Assembly: GCA_019638595.1 (NCBI GenBank)
Contig: JAHBTJ010000011.1
Span: 62,001-126,000, forward strand
Direction of reading: 5' to 3'
From: Chitinophagaceae bacterium
Lineage (GTDB): Bacteria > Bacteroidota > Bacteroidia > Chitinophagales > Chitinophagaceae
DNA length: 64,000 nucleotides
The translations under genes and the position numbers were made by a program. The notes beneath the pieces were generated by a model, which had not been told where the DNA came from, ran no database searches, and was given only the letters and a program-made list of their open reading frames with translations. Below are positions 1 to 8,706 of this stretch, in pieces; the stretch's first letter is position 1, and each line of letters opens with the position of its first letter.

Positions 1-6
1 ACACCG

Positions 7-47
7 AAAGCTGACTGCTGATAGCTGACAGCCGAAAGCCGACAGCT
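7..47. repeat. Family A iterated repeat (GCTGATAGC type)
   Basis: A run of degenerate copies of GCTGATAGC / GCTGACAGC at the left edge of the window, just past the stop codon of the methyltransferase gene. The same word family recurs at 3823-3898, 7331-7375, 13791-13870, 35672-35705, 38589-38611 and 44381-44484, always between genes. It may continue to the left of the window. Confidence 0.75.
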
Positions 48-50
48 CCC

Positions 51-578
51 TCACCATCCCCCCAGTGTTTGAACGCCGCTGCCGAATTTTGCTTCATGGT
101 CGAGCAGCCATTTTTTGCGCCAGAGGTCGCCGCCATAACCTACAAGGCTTCCATTGGCGCCGATAACACGGTGGCAGGGCACTACAATGCTGATCTGGTT
201 TTTGCCATTGGTGGTTCCCACGGCCCTGATGGCTTTGACGTCTCCAATGCGCTTTGATAATTCCATATATGAAATTGTTTTGCCGTAAGGAATATCCAGC
301 AATGCGCCCCACACTTTTTGCTGGAAAGCAGTTCCCTGCTGGCTGAAAGGAAAATCAAAATCTTTTCGTATACCTTCAAAATATTCTTTCAATTGTAGTA
401 TACATGCATTGATATGAACATTGCCCGAAACAGCTCCCGGAAGCTGCTCCGTATCCAGTTTAGGCCCCTTCCAGGCATTTACAAAAAGAATGGCATGAAT
501 CCCCTCATCGTCCGCTTTTATTTCCAGCCATCCTACAGGCGAATCGTAGTAAGTGGTTTGCAATTCCGTTGCTATCAT
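51..578 (-). CDS. ogt: Methylated-DNA--protein-cysteine S-methyltransferase
   Basis: Removes methyl groups from O6-methylguanine (and O4-methylthymine) in DNA by a single-use transfer to its own cysteine. The 175-residue length suits the Ogt/MGT family without an Ada domain. The C-terminal catalytic domain carries the motif PCHRV, with Cys135 as acceptor, preceded by a helix-turn-helix stretch (PYGKTISYMELSKRIG, about 97-112) and followed by GxxGxLxGYGG. The gene reads leftward and is divergent from the sulfur transporter genes. The ATG at 578 gives the expected N-terminus (YYDSPVGWLEI). Product is confident from the motif; the choice between ogt and mgt naming is convention. Confidence 0.93.
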   Translation of the reverse strand: MIATELQTTYYDSPVGWLEIKADDEGIHAILFVNAWKGPKLDTEQLPGAVSGNVHINACILQLKEYFEGIRKDFDFPFSQQGTAFQQKVWGALLDIPYGKTISYMELSKRIGDVKAIRAVGTTNGKNQISIVVPCHRVIGANGSLVGYGGDLWRKKWLLDHEAKFGSGVQTLGGW

Positions 579-707
579 AACAGGATCTTTTAAAAAGCCG
601 GTAAATTTACTGTTATTATCAGCCTGTTTTACTACCGTTGATAACTTTTTGAGCAGGTGCAGGCTCTCATTAAATTTTGATAAATTACATGCTCTAATTT
701 TTACAAT

Positions 708-1271
708 ATGTTAGATTGGTTAAAACAACCCTGGCCCTGGTATGTGGCGGGGCCGCTGATAGGGTTAACCGTACCGCTTCTTCTGTTATTAGGAAACAAA
801 TCGTTTGGTATATCGTCCTCACTGCGGCACATATGCGCTGCGTGTATGCCTTCAAAGATCCCTTTTTTTCAGTACGACTGGAAAAAGGAAGTGTGGAACC
901 TGTTTTTTGTGAGTGGCATATTGCTGGGAGGTATTATAGCCGGGCAGTTGCTGGCAGATCCGCAGCCCGTGAAAGTAAGCGCTGAGCTTTCTACTGAACT
1001 GGCGGGTTATGGCATTACCGATTACAGCAGTATGGTTCCTAAAGATATTTTTTCGTGGGAAACTCTTTTTACGGCAAGGGGAATTATCATGATGATTGTT
1101 GGTGGTTTCCTGGTTGGGTTTGGCACCCGGTATGCCGGTGGATGTACCAGCGGTCATGCTATCATGGGGCTGAGTAATTTACAATTGCCCTCGTTGATAG
1201 CAACCTGTTGTTTTATGGCGGGCGGTTTTATTACCACCTGGCTCATTCTTCCCTGGATATTACAACTATAA
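708..1271 (+). CDS. YeeE/YedE family sulfur transport membrane protein
   Basis: Integral membrane protein of 187 residues belonging to the YeeE/YedE (DUF395) family, whose characterised members take up thiosulfate or related sulfur compounds through conserved cysteines. Visible are several hydrophobic helices (residues about 10-30, 65-83, 122-142, 160-185) and the family signature GGCTSGH near residue 143, plus a CAAC stretch near residue 44. It is one half of a split transporter: the next gene, 14 bases downstream, encodes the DUF6691 partner. The pair is commonly found in Bacteroidetes near sulfurtransferases, none of which is seen here. The substrate is inferred from the family. Confidence 0.87.
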   Translation: MLDWLKQPWPWYVAGPLIGLTVPLLLLLGNKSFGISSSLRHICAACMPSKIPFFQYDWKKEVWNLFFVSGILLGGIIAGQLLADPQPVKVSAELSTELAGYGITDYSSMVPKDIFSWETLFTARGIIMMIVGGFLVGFGTRYAGGCTSGHAIMGLSNLQLPSLIATCCFMAGGFITTWLILPWILQL

Positions 1272-1285
1272 TCTTATATAATCTT

Positions 1286-1816
1286 ATGTCGTCTTCTATA
1301 AATACCGCTAATACCTCATTTGTTAAACAAATACCTGATACAGATTCAGAAATACGATCTGCGAATGCGGTCATTACTTCAAAAAGCAGTTTCGATAAAC
1401 CGCTGGCGTCTAATATAAAATACCTGCCGGCGGGAATATTCTTCGGGATCCTGCTGGTAAAAGCCGAGATCATTTCCTGGTTCAGGATACGGGAAATGTT
1501 CAAACTGGAGAGTTTCCACATGTATGGAGTGATAGGTTCGGCGGTAGCGGTGGGCATGCTGAGCGTATGGCTGATCAAAAAATTCAAAGCCAGGTCGGTT
1601 GAAGGGGAGGCCATTCAACCGGAACCTAAACCAATGAACAAAGGCGTTATATATGGCGGGTTGATTTTTGGAGTGGGTTGGGCCATAACCGGTGCCTGTC
1701 CCGGCCCGTTGTTTGCACAAATTGGTACAGGGGCAACCGTTACTATAGTAACACTTTTGAGCGCTGTTGCCGGTACCTGGGTATATGGGCTGATAAGGAA
1801 CAGGTTACCGCATTGA
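1286..1816 (+). CDS. DUF6691 / YeeE-like partner membrane protein
   Basis: Second half of the YeeE/YedE-type transporter. The reading frame is open from 1208, inside the previous gene, but the ATG at 1286 lies 14 bases after its stop and is the likely start, giving 176 residues. After a polar N-terminal stretch there are four hydrophobic segments, and the family signature GACPGPLFAQIG near the C-terminus supplies the conserved cysteine. It probably assembles with the upstream protein in the inner membrane to move thiosulfate or sulfide-level sulfur; that role is inferred from family and pairing. A strong stem-loop follows at 1828-1857. Confidence 0.85.
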   Translation: MSSSINTANTSFVKQIPDTDSEIRSANAVITSKSSFDKPLASNIKYLPAGIFFGILLVKAEIISWFRIREMFKLESFHMYGVIGSAVAVGMLSVWLIKKFKARSVEGEAIQPEPKPMNKGVIYGGLIFGVGWAITGACPGPLFAQIGTGATVTIVTLLSAVAGTWVYGLIRNRLPH

Positions 1817-1827
1817 TATAATGTAAT

Positions 1828-1857
1828 ATCCCTGACCGGTTGCTTCCGGTCAGGGAT
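1828..1857 (+). terminator. Stem-loop after the YeeE/DUF6691 pair
   Basis: Perfect 12-base-pair stem (ATCCCTGACCGG at 1828-1839 with CCGGTCAGGGAT at 1846-1857) around a 6-base loop, 11 bases after the stop codon. There is no clear T-run after it, so it could be a transcript-end stabiliser rather than an intrinsic terminator. Confidence 0.6.
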
Positions 1858-1998
1858 GATCAATTTGCCGCTATATTATATTTTACTTTTATAGGTTTGA
1901 AGAAAGTTAAAAGATCGTGGTACTCTTGGGTTTGAAATGTAAACCCCCGGCTCGAAAAATATTTTCTGTGTGCTTTGAAATGTAATTGATTTGAATTT

Positions 1999-2015
1999 AC
2001 TTTGTAATTCAAAGT
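1999..2015. promoter_or_regulatory. Palindrome upstream of the DoxX-like gene
   Basis: ACTTTG, five bases, CAAAGT: a 6+6 perfect palindrome ending 11 bases before the ATG at 2027. It overlaps a weak promoter-like stretch (TTTG at about 1975 and TTTACTTTG near 1997). It could be an operator or a small hairpin over the start; nothing in the sequence decides. Confidence 0.35.
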
Positions 2016-2026
2016 GCTTTTATTTT

Positions 2027-2761
2027 ATGAATATAGCAAGCTGGTTCAGCCATGTATATGATGAAGCAAAAGGAAACAAATGGTATCATTACTTTGCCGT
2101 TTTCTGTCGTATCACATTATCCATCGCTTTTATTATATCCGGGATTGTAAAAATAAGGGGAGAGCGGTTCGCCAGCGGCTTATCCGTTAATCATCCGCTG
2201 GGGCGTTATTTTGAAGCGCTGTACTATACGGAATACTACTACACATTTATCGGCATTTCGCAGTTGATAATTGCGCTTTTGTTACTCATTCCGAGAACGG
2301 CACTTCTTGGTGCACTGATGTATTTTCCTGTTATCCTGAATATTTGTATCCTGACTTATGCTGTCCGGTTCGAAGGTACTCGTGCCACAACATTTATGTT
2401 GCTGGCCAATTTGTATTTATTGTGCTGGGACTACGATCGTATAAAATATTGTATAAAATATATTGTATCCTCCAAACAAGTGAAAGAGAATGGCTGCTCA
2501 GCAAGGGAAAAAACGTTGAGTAACAAATTCCCGTTCCTGTTTTTCGGGTTTGTTGTTGCTACGATAGCAGCAGTAATAGTTATAAACCTGCATTTGTATA
2601 ACATTCGTCCTGGTAATTCTCCGGAGGAATGCGCAAATGGATGTTCCGGCAACAGTAACCCCCGAGCCTGCGAAGAGTTTTGCGATTGTATTTATAACAA
2701 AGGTAAACCACTTCGCGAGTGCCTGGATGAATACAACAAAGCAAAAGGAACAAATCAATAG
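2027..2761 (+). CDS. DoxX/MauE-like membrane protein with Cys-rich C-terminus
   Basis: Start taken at ATG 2027 rather than the upstream TTG at 1991, giving 244 residues. The first about 135 residues form the four-helix DoxX/MauE-type membrane domain, with RITLSIAFIISGIVKI as the first helix. A further helix (about 165-185) is followed by a short exported-side tail rich in cysteine (about seven Cys in 40 residues: EECANGCSG, ACEEFCDC, LRECL). MauE/DoxX-type proteins supply reducing or oxidising equivalents to periplasmic thiols, so a redox role is possible. The cysteine tail is unusual for the family. No partner is encoded beside it other than the sulfur transporter upstream. Confidence 0.72.
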   Translation: MNIASWFSHVYDEAKGNKWYHYFAVFCRITLSIAFIISGIVKIRGERFASGLSVNHPLGRYFEALYYTEYYYTFIGISQLIIALLLLIPRTALLGALMYFPVILNICILTYAVRFEGTRATTFMLLANLYLLCWDYDRIKYCIKYIVSSKQVKENGCSAREKTLSNKFPFLFFGFVVATIAAVIVINLHLYNIRPGNSPEECANGCSGNSNPRACEEFCDCIYNKGKPLRECLDEYNKAKGTNQ

Positions 2762-2779
2762 AATGATATGTAACGCCCT

Positions 2780-2810
2780 GCTTTGAGGTACCGGTTTGGA
2801 ACCTCAAAGC
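2780..2810 (+). terminator. Hairpin after the DoxX-like gene
   Basis: Perfect 10-base-pair stem GCTTTGAGGT / ACCTCAAAGC with an 11-base loop, 18 bases after the stop codon. It is not followed by a T-run. Likely the 3' end structure of the transcript. Confidence 0.5.
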
Positions 2811-3054
2811 TGAAATACTATTCTATTTAATTGCAAAGCGTTATCAATTGGTAATTTCCGGTGCAAAAGGGATGCATACCTGCTAAAAAATGATGGTAAG
2901 CTTCTTTTTTATTGCAGGAACTTTTTACTTTTATCGTCTCCAATCTGAATATTCTTCTGAGTACCCGAACCCATTACCTACAAAAAACTATTGGAACTAA
3001 ATAATTACTTAACTGCCGGAAAAGGTATGGAGCCCGGTAAAAATTGCATTCCAA

Positions 3055-3645
3055 ATGTTATCTAAAAAAATTTCACAAGCAATAAATATAGTTTCTATGG
3101 ACACAAATAAAGCCACCCAGGCGCTCGAATTGGAGATCGAGAAAGAGTTAAAAAAACGCGTAAAGAACATTGCCAGGGATTCCGGTCTGGCTCATATTAT
3201 ATTATGGGTTTCCATTATCGCGAGCTTTGCTTCGGCCATTATGGTAGCTTCAGGGCAGCAAATTTTTGTAAATAATATCTGGTTGGCGATCATAGCAGGT
3301 ATTCCGGGGTTAGTAGTGCTGTTAGACAAAACCTTTGACTTCGCCAGGAGGTCGTCATCCGGTATTATGTACAAAATAGAATTGCAGGAATTGAAAAACG
3401 ATTATGAGTTTGGAAAAATAAATGCATACAGGGCCGCCCAACGGCTCCAGGAAATAACGAGGAGGCATGAATCTTCGTTTTTGAGAGTAGGGTTCTTAAC
3501 CGGTGAGAGACAAAGTATAATACCAGAGCAGCATTATACTGATGCTCCGGTATACAAAGAAAACAAAAATGATCCGGCAGATACAAGCCACCTGGTACAA
3601 AAAAGTCTTGGTACTAATGGAGTATCCGGCAACGGTGTAAAATAA
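3055..3645 (+). CDS. Small two-helix membrane protein (DUF4231/SLATT-like)
   Basis: Not recognised with certainty. 196 residues from ATG 3055; an alternative ATG at 3097 (MDTNKATQAL) would give 182. A charged N-terminal helix is followed by two hydrophobic segments (about 48-66 and 74-94), then a charged, probably helical tail with an RRHESSFLRVGFLTGE stretch. The layout of two helices followed by a cytosolic coiled segment resembles DUF4231 and SLATT-domain proteins, some of which act in nucleotide-activated defence; that link is only by architecture. It stands alone, has its own terminator at 3685-3710, and has a 293-base gap upstream in which no other gene is seen. Confidence 0.6.
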   Translation: MLSKKISQAINIVSMDTNKATQALELEIEKELKKRVKNIARDSGLAHIILWVSIIASFASAIMVASGQQIFVNNIWLAIIAGIPGLVVLLDKTFDFARRSSSGIMYKIELQELKNDYEFGKINAYRAAQRLQEITRRHESSFLRVGFLTGERQSIIPEQHYTDAPVYKENKNDPADTSHLVQKSLGTNGVSGNGVK

Positions 3646-3684
3646 TGCTATAATAATTTACTGATGTAATTACCATAAGTAACG

Positions 3685-3710
3685 GCCTGGCTATGCCAGG
3701 CTGTTTTTTT
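3685..3710 (+). terminator. Intrinsic terminator
   Basis: Stem GCCTGGC / GCCAGGC with a 3-base loop followed by TG and seven T, 40 bases after the stop of the two-helix membrane protein. Classic Rho-independent form. Confidence 0.85.
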
Positions 3711-3822
3711 ATTAAGTTGGTTATTAACCAAAATTAAGCAATGCTGTTATTATGTATGGAGAAAGAGAAAGTAGGAGTAATGGTTCGGAGCTTTTAAATT
3801 ATATTGAGAAAAATAAGAACCT

Positions 3823-3898
3823 TAGCTGACAGCTCATGGCTGATGGCTGACTGCTGATAGCTAGCTGCTGACCGCTGATAGCCATAGCTCTTAGCTAT
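3823..3898. repeat. Family A iterated repeat (GCTGATAGC type)
   Basis: About 75 bases of degenerate GCTGATAGC / GCTGACAGC units running up to the stop codon of the ORF6N gene. No inverted partner arm is seen here, unlike the copy at 13791-13870. Confidence 0.75.
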
Positions 3899-4320
3899 TT
3901 CTTAAACCCGATTCTTTCCCGCTTACTGAAATCTTCCTCTTTTTGCTTTTTGTCGAGCAGGTAATTGAGCGCCTGGTAAATATCTTTAAAATGCTTTTGA
4001 GTGGTCTGCTCTATTTCGGCCAGTTTCCTGTTCAATTCTTTATACTGAATCGCGGCTTCCCTGAGCGCAATAAATGCCCGCACTACCGCAATATTCATTT
4101 GTACTGCCTTCTCACTTTTTAATATACTGGCAAGCATGGTAACGCCATGTTCTGTAAAAGCGTAAGGCAGGTATCTTCTGCCTCCCCAACTTGAGGTCAC
4201 AATTTGTGACCTCAAGTTATCCCATTCTGTTTCAGTTAATTGAAACATGAAGTCTTCCGGAAAACGGCCAATATTTCTTTTAATAGCGCAACAAGCCTTT
4301 TCAAAACATCTTATCTTCAT
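3895..4320 (-). pseudogene. ORF6N-domain protein, N-terminally truncated
   Basis: ORF6N domains are DNA-binding modules found in phage antirepressors and in many scattered Bacteroidetes genes. The open part (141 codons) has the strongly conserved core KRNIGRFPEDFMFQLT, then SQIVTSSWGGRRYLPYAFTEHG and a C-terminal coiled region with KHFKDIYQALNYLLDKK. The N-terminal half of the domain (the usual RGxxVxLDxDLAxLYG stretch of about 35-40 residues) is missing: a stop codon lies four codons before the first ATG and the upstream DNA is the promoter region of the divergent glycosidase gene. It is probably a decayed remnant; expression of a shortened protein cannot be excluded. Confidence 0.75.
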
Positions 4321-4359
4321 TTTTATAATTCACACACTTTTGTTGTAAACCATCCGGTC

Positions 4360-7137
4360 ATGAAGAAATTAGTTGACAGGTTCCTGGTGATTTTATTGGT
4401 AATGATAGCGCCAACTGCTGTAAAGGCGCAGGCGCTAAATCTTGCCGGTGAATGGCGTTTCCGGCTTGATACTGCCAATAAGGGTTTGGAAGAAAGATGG
4501 TTTGATACGGCGCTCCCGTACAGGATTGTACTACCCGCTTCCTGCGAGGAAAAAGGATTTGGAATACAAGCCGCGGTGAAAGATCCACATCGGCTAACCA
4601 GGGCTGTTATATATGAAGGCAAAGCCTGGTACCAGCGGAGCATAACCATACCTCCGTCGTGGAAAGAAAAAAGGATCGTGCTTTTTTTGGAAAGATGCCA
4701 TTGGGTCTCTTCGGTATGGATAGATAATTTACCGTTGGGTACGCAGAATAGTTTGTCAACACCGCACATATACCAGGCCGGTTTGCTGCAGCCGGGTGAA
4801 CATACAATAACAATATGCATTGATAATACCTATGGCGCCATTCCAATCGGCACCTGGGGATTTGCTATTACAGACGATACGCAGGGAAACTGGAACGGTA
4901 TCATCGGGCGCATGGAACTGCAGGCCACCGACCCGGTATGGATCCGCGATGTGCAGGTATATCCTGATCATTTGCAGGTAAGTGTTGGTAATGTTACAGG
5001 TGAGCCGCAGCAGGTGATCCTGCAGGGTAAAAGGTTGGTTATTCCAATTGCAGGAACAACAAAGGATATCCCGTTTAAACCTGCAACCGGGGCGTGGGAT
5101 GAATTTTCTGCAACTATGCATACGGCAACGGTTACCCTGCAATCAAAAAAATATCAACATGCACAAACGGTGGCTTATGGCATTCGCAAATTGACCACCG
5201 GCAATGGGCAGTTTATTGTAAATGGCCAGGCTGTATTGATGCGCGGTCCTGTGAACGAATGTGTGTATCCTGCAACGGGATATCCTCCCATGGATAAAGA
5301 GGCATGGTTGCGTGTGATGCACATCTGTAAATCGTACGGGTTCAACTTTATGCGCTTCAACTCGTGGTGCCCGCCGGAAGCGGCATTCCGGGCGGCGGAT
5401 GAAACAGGCATATACCTGCAGGTAGAGCTCCCTTTCTGGTCTATTGATGCGCCGGTGTTTGGCGAGCATCCCCAACGCGATCAATTTTTGTTTGATGAAT
5501 TGCAGCGCATTCTTACCGCGTATGGCAATCACCCTTCTTTCGCTTTTATGGCAATGGGCAACGAAAGCCCTGGGCCTTTTGAAGCACTGGTACATGCAGG
5601 AAAAAGAATAGACAACAGGATGTTGTATCGTTGCCAGAATGGGGACACTATTACGAATGGTGATTACGCGGAACGGGGTACGGAAATCGGGCAGCGTGGA
5701 GTGAAAGGGCCACGTACAGATTGGGACCGATGGAGCTTATTTAAAAGCAAAACAACAGATCACTATAAAGAATCGCCGTTGCCAGTCTTTGCGCATGAAG
5801 TGGGGCAGTGGTCCAGCTATCCCGACTTTGATCAGTTAAAAAAATTTACGGGCAATCTTAAACCTTATAATTACGAGCGCTTTCAGCAATCATTGGCTGC
5901 GCATCATATGGCTTCGCAGGCAAAGGATTTCGCGATGGCGAGCGGCAGGTTTGCCGTATCGCTGTATAAAGATGAGATAGAAGGTTGCCTGCGAACATTT
6001 CCTTACGGTGGTTTTCAAGTAGTAGAGGCGCGTGATTTCCCGGGCGAGGGAGCGGCTATCATTGGCTGGTTGGATGCTTTCTGGGATTCGAAAGGACTGA
6101 TTGCCCCGGAGGAATTCCGGCGCTTTTGCGGACCTGTGGTTTGTTTGTTACGCATGCCGAAAAGGATATATACCAATGATGAAGATTTTATTGCACATGC
6201 TGAGGTGTCCAATTACACACACCATAATATCGTGCTGCCTGCGGAATGGAGTATAACGGATGAGCATGATCAGGTAACAGGCAAGGGTAATTTCAGCAGC
6301 AAACCAATAATGAAGGGACAGCTAACTGCGCTGGGAGAGATACATGCTTCTTTAAAAGATGTTCACACTCCGTCTCGCCTAACGGTTACTGTCAGGGCCG
6401 CAGGCACTTTTAACAGTTGGAATATATGGGTATATCCTGCAAAACAACCGGAAGCCCCTGCCAATGTAAAAGTGGTATATGCATTTGATGAAGCTGCCAA
6501 AGCCGCATTAAAAAATGGAGAAAATGTATTGTTATTCTCTGATCCTTCCAAAGGATTGTATGCTATTGAGCCTGCTTTTTTACCGCCGGATAGCCTGCGG
6601 TTGTTCCCGCCTGTAATAAAAGGCAGGAGTGCTATACCCGGTTCATTTATGCCTGCTTTCTGGAGCATGCGCCTGTTTAATCAACCCGGAACGCTGAGTA
6701 TTTTGTGTGATCTGTATCATCCTGCATTACAATCTTTTCCAACCGAGCAGCACAGCGACTGGCAATGGGCTGACCTGCTGGGACAATACACTGCACAGGC
6801 CTCATATGCTATTGCGGGCGACCATGAAGCGCATGAATGGAACGACAGGGTCAACAGGTCTAAATCCATTATTTTAAATGAAACGCCTGTTGATTTTAAA
6901 CCGATTGTTCAGGTGATTGACAACTACGAACGCAATTACAGGCTGGGAGTTATTTTTGAAACCAGGGTTGGAAAAGGAAAGTTGCTGATCTGCGCACTTG
7001 ACCTGGATACGGATGCAAATGCACGACCAGCTGCAAAACAATTAAAGGGCAGCCTGCTGCAATATGCATCGGGTAAAAATTTTAATCCTTCTTTTGAGTT
7101 GCCTGTGGACTGGTTGGAAAAGGTATTGGGGGAATAA
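4360..7137 (+). CDS. Secreted glycoside hydrolase family 2 protein
   Basis: Start taken at ATG 4360, which gives a clean signal peptide (MKKLVDRFLVILLVMIAP, cleavage near AQA); the frame is open further upstream but has no signal there. Length 925 residues. Order: sugar-binding jelly-roll (about 25-190, LNLAGEWRFRLD), an immunoglobulin-like domain, then the TIM barrel with the GH2 pattern NECVYPATGYP, FNFMRFNSWCPPEAAF, and acid/base Glu402 in FMAMGNES; the nucleophile is probably Glu480 in FAHEVGQW. A further 350 residues follow. GH2 members cleave beta-galactosides, glucuronides, mannosides or more complex glycans; the exact substrate cannot be read here. It acts in the periplasm or outside. 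It stands alone, not in a SusCD locus. Confidence 0.85.
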   Translation: MKKLVDRFLVILLVMIAPTAVKAQALNLAGEWRFRLDTANKGLEERWFDTALPYRIVLPASCEEKGFGIQAAVKDPHRLTRAVIYEGKAWYQRSITIPPSWKEKRIVLFLERCHWVSSVWIDNLPLGTQNSLSTPHIYQAGLLQPGEHTITICIDNTYGAIPIGTWGFAITDDTQGNWNGIIGRMELQATDPVWIRDVQVYPDHLQVSVGNVTGEPQQVILQGKRLVIPIAGTTKDIPFKPATGAWDEFSATMHTATVTLQSKKYQHAQTVAYGIRKLTTGNGQFIVNGQAVLMRGPVNECVYPATGYPPMDKEAWLRVMHICKSYGFNFMRFNSWCPPEAAFRAADETGIYLQVELPFWSIDAPVFGEHPQRDQFLFDELQRILTAYGNHPSFAFMAMGNESPGPFEALVHAGKRIDNRMLYRCQNGDTITNGDYAERGTEIGQRGVKGPRTDWDRWSLFKSKTTDHYKESPLPVFAHEVGQWSSYPDFDQLKKFTGNLKPYNYERFQQSLAAHHMASQAKDFAMASGRFAVSLYKDEIEGCLRTFPYGGFQVVEARDFPGEGAAIIGWLDAFWDSKGLIAPEEFRRFCGPVVCLLRMPKRIYTNDEDFIAHAEVSNYTHHNIVLPAEWSITDEHDQVTGKGNFSSKPIMKGQLTALGEIHASLKDVHTPSRLTVTVRAAGTFNSWNIWVYPAKQPEAPANVKVVYAFDEAAKAALKNGENVLLFSDPSKGLYAIEPAFLPPDSLRLFPPVIKGRSAIPGSFMPAFWSMRLFNQPGTLSILCDLYHPALQSFPTEQHSDWQWADLLGQYTAQASYAIAGDHEAHEWNDRVNRSKSIILNETPVDFKPIVQVIDNYERNYRLGVIFETRVGKGKLLICALDLDTDANARPAAKQLKGSLLQYASGKNFNPSFELPVDWLEKVLGE

Positions 7138-7403
7138 TCTGGAAATTGGATGACTGGGCGATAAACAATATGAATACATAAAAAGATCACCCGTTCTTTT
7201 CGAAGTGCATATTTTTGCCGGATAATAGTGAATTGTATAACGGGTGTTTCAGATGGGGCTTAATGCTAAACACATTCAAATTAAATTAAATATTTAAAAT
7301 TTTTAAGCTAAGGATGTAATGTCATTTAATGCGGATAGCCGAAAGCTGATAGCCCAAGCTCAAAGCTGACCGCTATAAAAATTTTAAATTTTCTTCTTAA
7401 CTA
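7138..7403. other. Spacer upstream of the ribosomal operon
   Basis: No gene seen. The stretch is AT-rich and holds one family A repeat (7331-7375). The rpsJ promoter begins at 7404. In many bacteria fusA or tuf lies directly before rpsJ; neither is present here. Confidence 0.7.
7331..7375. repeat. Family A iterated repeat
   Basis: Degenerate GCGGATAGCC, GAAAGCTGATAGCC and CAAAGCTGACCGCT units, ending 30 bases before the rpsJ promoter. Confidence 0.7.
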
Positions 7404-7435
7404 TTTGGCAATAAATTATCATACACCTACCTTTG
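7404..7435 (+). promoter_or_regulatory. Promoter of the S10-spc operon (Bacteroidetes type)
   Basis: TTTG at 7404-7407, a 20-base spacer, then TACCTTTG at 7428-7435. This matches the Bacteroidetes primary-sigma consensus (TTTG about -33, TAnnTTTG about -7). A start of transcription near 7441 would leave a leader of about 25 bases before rpsJ. Confidence 0.8.
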
Positions 7436-7466
7436 CACTCCCAAAATCAAATGGGTACTTTACGGT

Positions 7467-7772
7467 ATGTCTCAAAGAATCAGAATTAAATTACAGAGCT
7501 ACGATCATAACCTGGTAGATAAATCTGCTGAAAAGATCGTAAAAACTGTACGCAGTACCGGCGCTGTGGTAACAGGACCAATTCCTTTACCTACACAAAA
7601 AAAGATATTTACGGTGTTGCGTTCACCCCACGTTAACAAAAAGAGTCGTGAGCAGTTCCAGTTGTCTACGCACAAGCGTTTACTGGATATTTATACATCC
7701 TCCTCACGTACGGTTGACGCGCTGAGCAAATTAGACCTGCCCAGCGGTGTGGATGTGGAGATCAAAGCGTAA
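7467..7772 (+). CDS. rpsJ: 30S ribosomal protein S10
   Basis: Small-subunit head protein; in other bacteria it also joins NusB in antitermination. The 101 residues, beginning [25 protein letters not shown], are full length with the usual [10 protein letters not shown] loop. First gene of the operon, about 25 bases after the predicted transcription start and with no Shine-Dalgarno sequence, as usual in the phylum. A 306-base spacer separates it from rplC, much longer than other gaps in the operon, so rpsJ may be expressed at a different level from the genes after it. Confidence 0.97.
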   Translation: MSQRIRIKLQSYDHNLVDKSAEKIVKTVRSTGAVVTGPIPLPTQKKIFTVLRSPHVNKKSREQFQLSTHKRLLDIYTSSSRTVDALSKLDLPSGVDVEIKA

Positions 7773-8078
7773 GTAATTTCCCTGGTAAAGGGAAACGGAG
7801 CAAACTTAGTTCTTATATATATTCCATCTGCCAATTTCCTGCCAGGGCAGGAGAAAAAGCAGCGCTGGATAAGCGGATCCGGATACAGCACTTGTTGCCC
7901 GGGGTCGTGTTTTGAGAATTAAATATGAACTAGCCCTTCGAGGTTAGTTTACCACTGGTACTTCCTCTTTCGCAAGGAGAAATACGGGAAAAGGTCGGTG
8001 GCAAACGGGGATTGAAGAATTGGATAATAATATTATCCAGTCTGTCTCTTTAACCAAAATGGGTATAAATACATAACA
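7773..8078 (+). promoter_or_regulatory. Long structured spacer between rpsJ and rplC
   Basis: No open frame of note. It contains small hairpins: TTTCCC/GGGAAA (7777-7782 with 7790-7795), CCTGCC/GGCAGG (7838-7843 with 7846-7851) and a TCCT..AGGA stem near 7970. Base content is less AT-rich than the other spacers and it lacks the iterated repeats. It could be a leader RNA for an autoregulatory ribosomal protein such as L3 or L4 (inference), or hold a second promoter; no clear TAnnTTTG box was found just before rplC. Confidence 0.45.
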
Positions 8079-8699
8079 ATGAAAGGTATTATTGGAAAAA
8101 AAATCGGGATGACCAGCGTCTTCAATCCTGCCGACGGCAAGCAAACCGCCGTTACAATTATTGAAGCTGGTCCTTGTGTTGTTACACAGGTAAAAACAAA
8201 AGAAACAGACGGTTATAACGCTGTTCAACTTGGTTTTGGCGATAAGAATGAAAAACATACTACTAAAGCCGAAGCCGGGCACTATGCTAAAGCAACTACT
8301 CCCGCCAAGAAATTTGTAAAAGAATTCCGCGATTATTCCCTCGAAAAAAATATTGGAGAAACTGTAACACTCGACATATTCGCTGAAGGCGACAAAGTTG
8401 AAGTTGTAGGCACTACAAAAGGCAAAGGCTTCCAGGGCGTGGTTAAACGTCATGGCTTTCATGGAGTGGGTGAGCAATCGCACGGTCAGCACGACCGCCA
8501 GAGAGCTCCGGGTTCAATAGGTAACTCTTCCGATGCCTCACGTGTATTTAAAGGTATGCGTATGGCGGGCCGTATGGGTGCAGACCGCGTAAAGGTGAAA
8601 GGACTGAAGGTGGTAAAACTTTTCCCTGAAAAGAATTACATCCTGGTAAGCGGAGCGGTTCCCGGGTATAATGGTTCGATTGTATTAATTCAAAAATAA
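8079..8699 (+). CDS. rplC: 50S ribosomal protein L3
   Basis: Binds 23S rRNA near the 3' end and is one of the first proteins assembled. 206 residues starting [15 protein letters not shown]; the central loop with [22 protein letters not shown] is the rRNA-penetrating extension typical of L3. It is followed 50 bases later by rplD, with a 9-base-pair stem (8707-8715 with 8726-8734) in the gap. Confidence 0.97.
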   Translation: MKGIIGKKIGMTSVFNPADGKQTAVTIIEAGPCVVTQVKTKETDGYNAVQLGFGDKNEKHTTKAEAGHYAKATTPAKKFVKEFRDYSLEKNIGETVTLDIFAEGDKVEVVGTTKGKGFQGVVKRHGFHGVGEQSHGQHDRQRAPGSIGNSSDASRVFKGMRMAGRMGADRVKVKGLKVVKLFPEKNYILVSGAVPGYNGSIVLIQK

Positions 8700-8706
8700 A
8701 GTCACT

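Noticed and set aside
1243-1614. Antisense open frame over the DUF6691 gene, and similar long antisense frames across the ribosomal genes
   Set aside because: They are shadows of real genes on the opposite strand, lack recognisable domains and have no promoter.
7138-7403. Possible fusA/tuf or tRNA gene before rpsJ
   Set aside because: No open frame, no tRNA-like cloverleaf and no conserved element other than a repeat and the promoter was seen.
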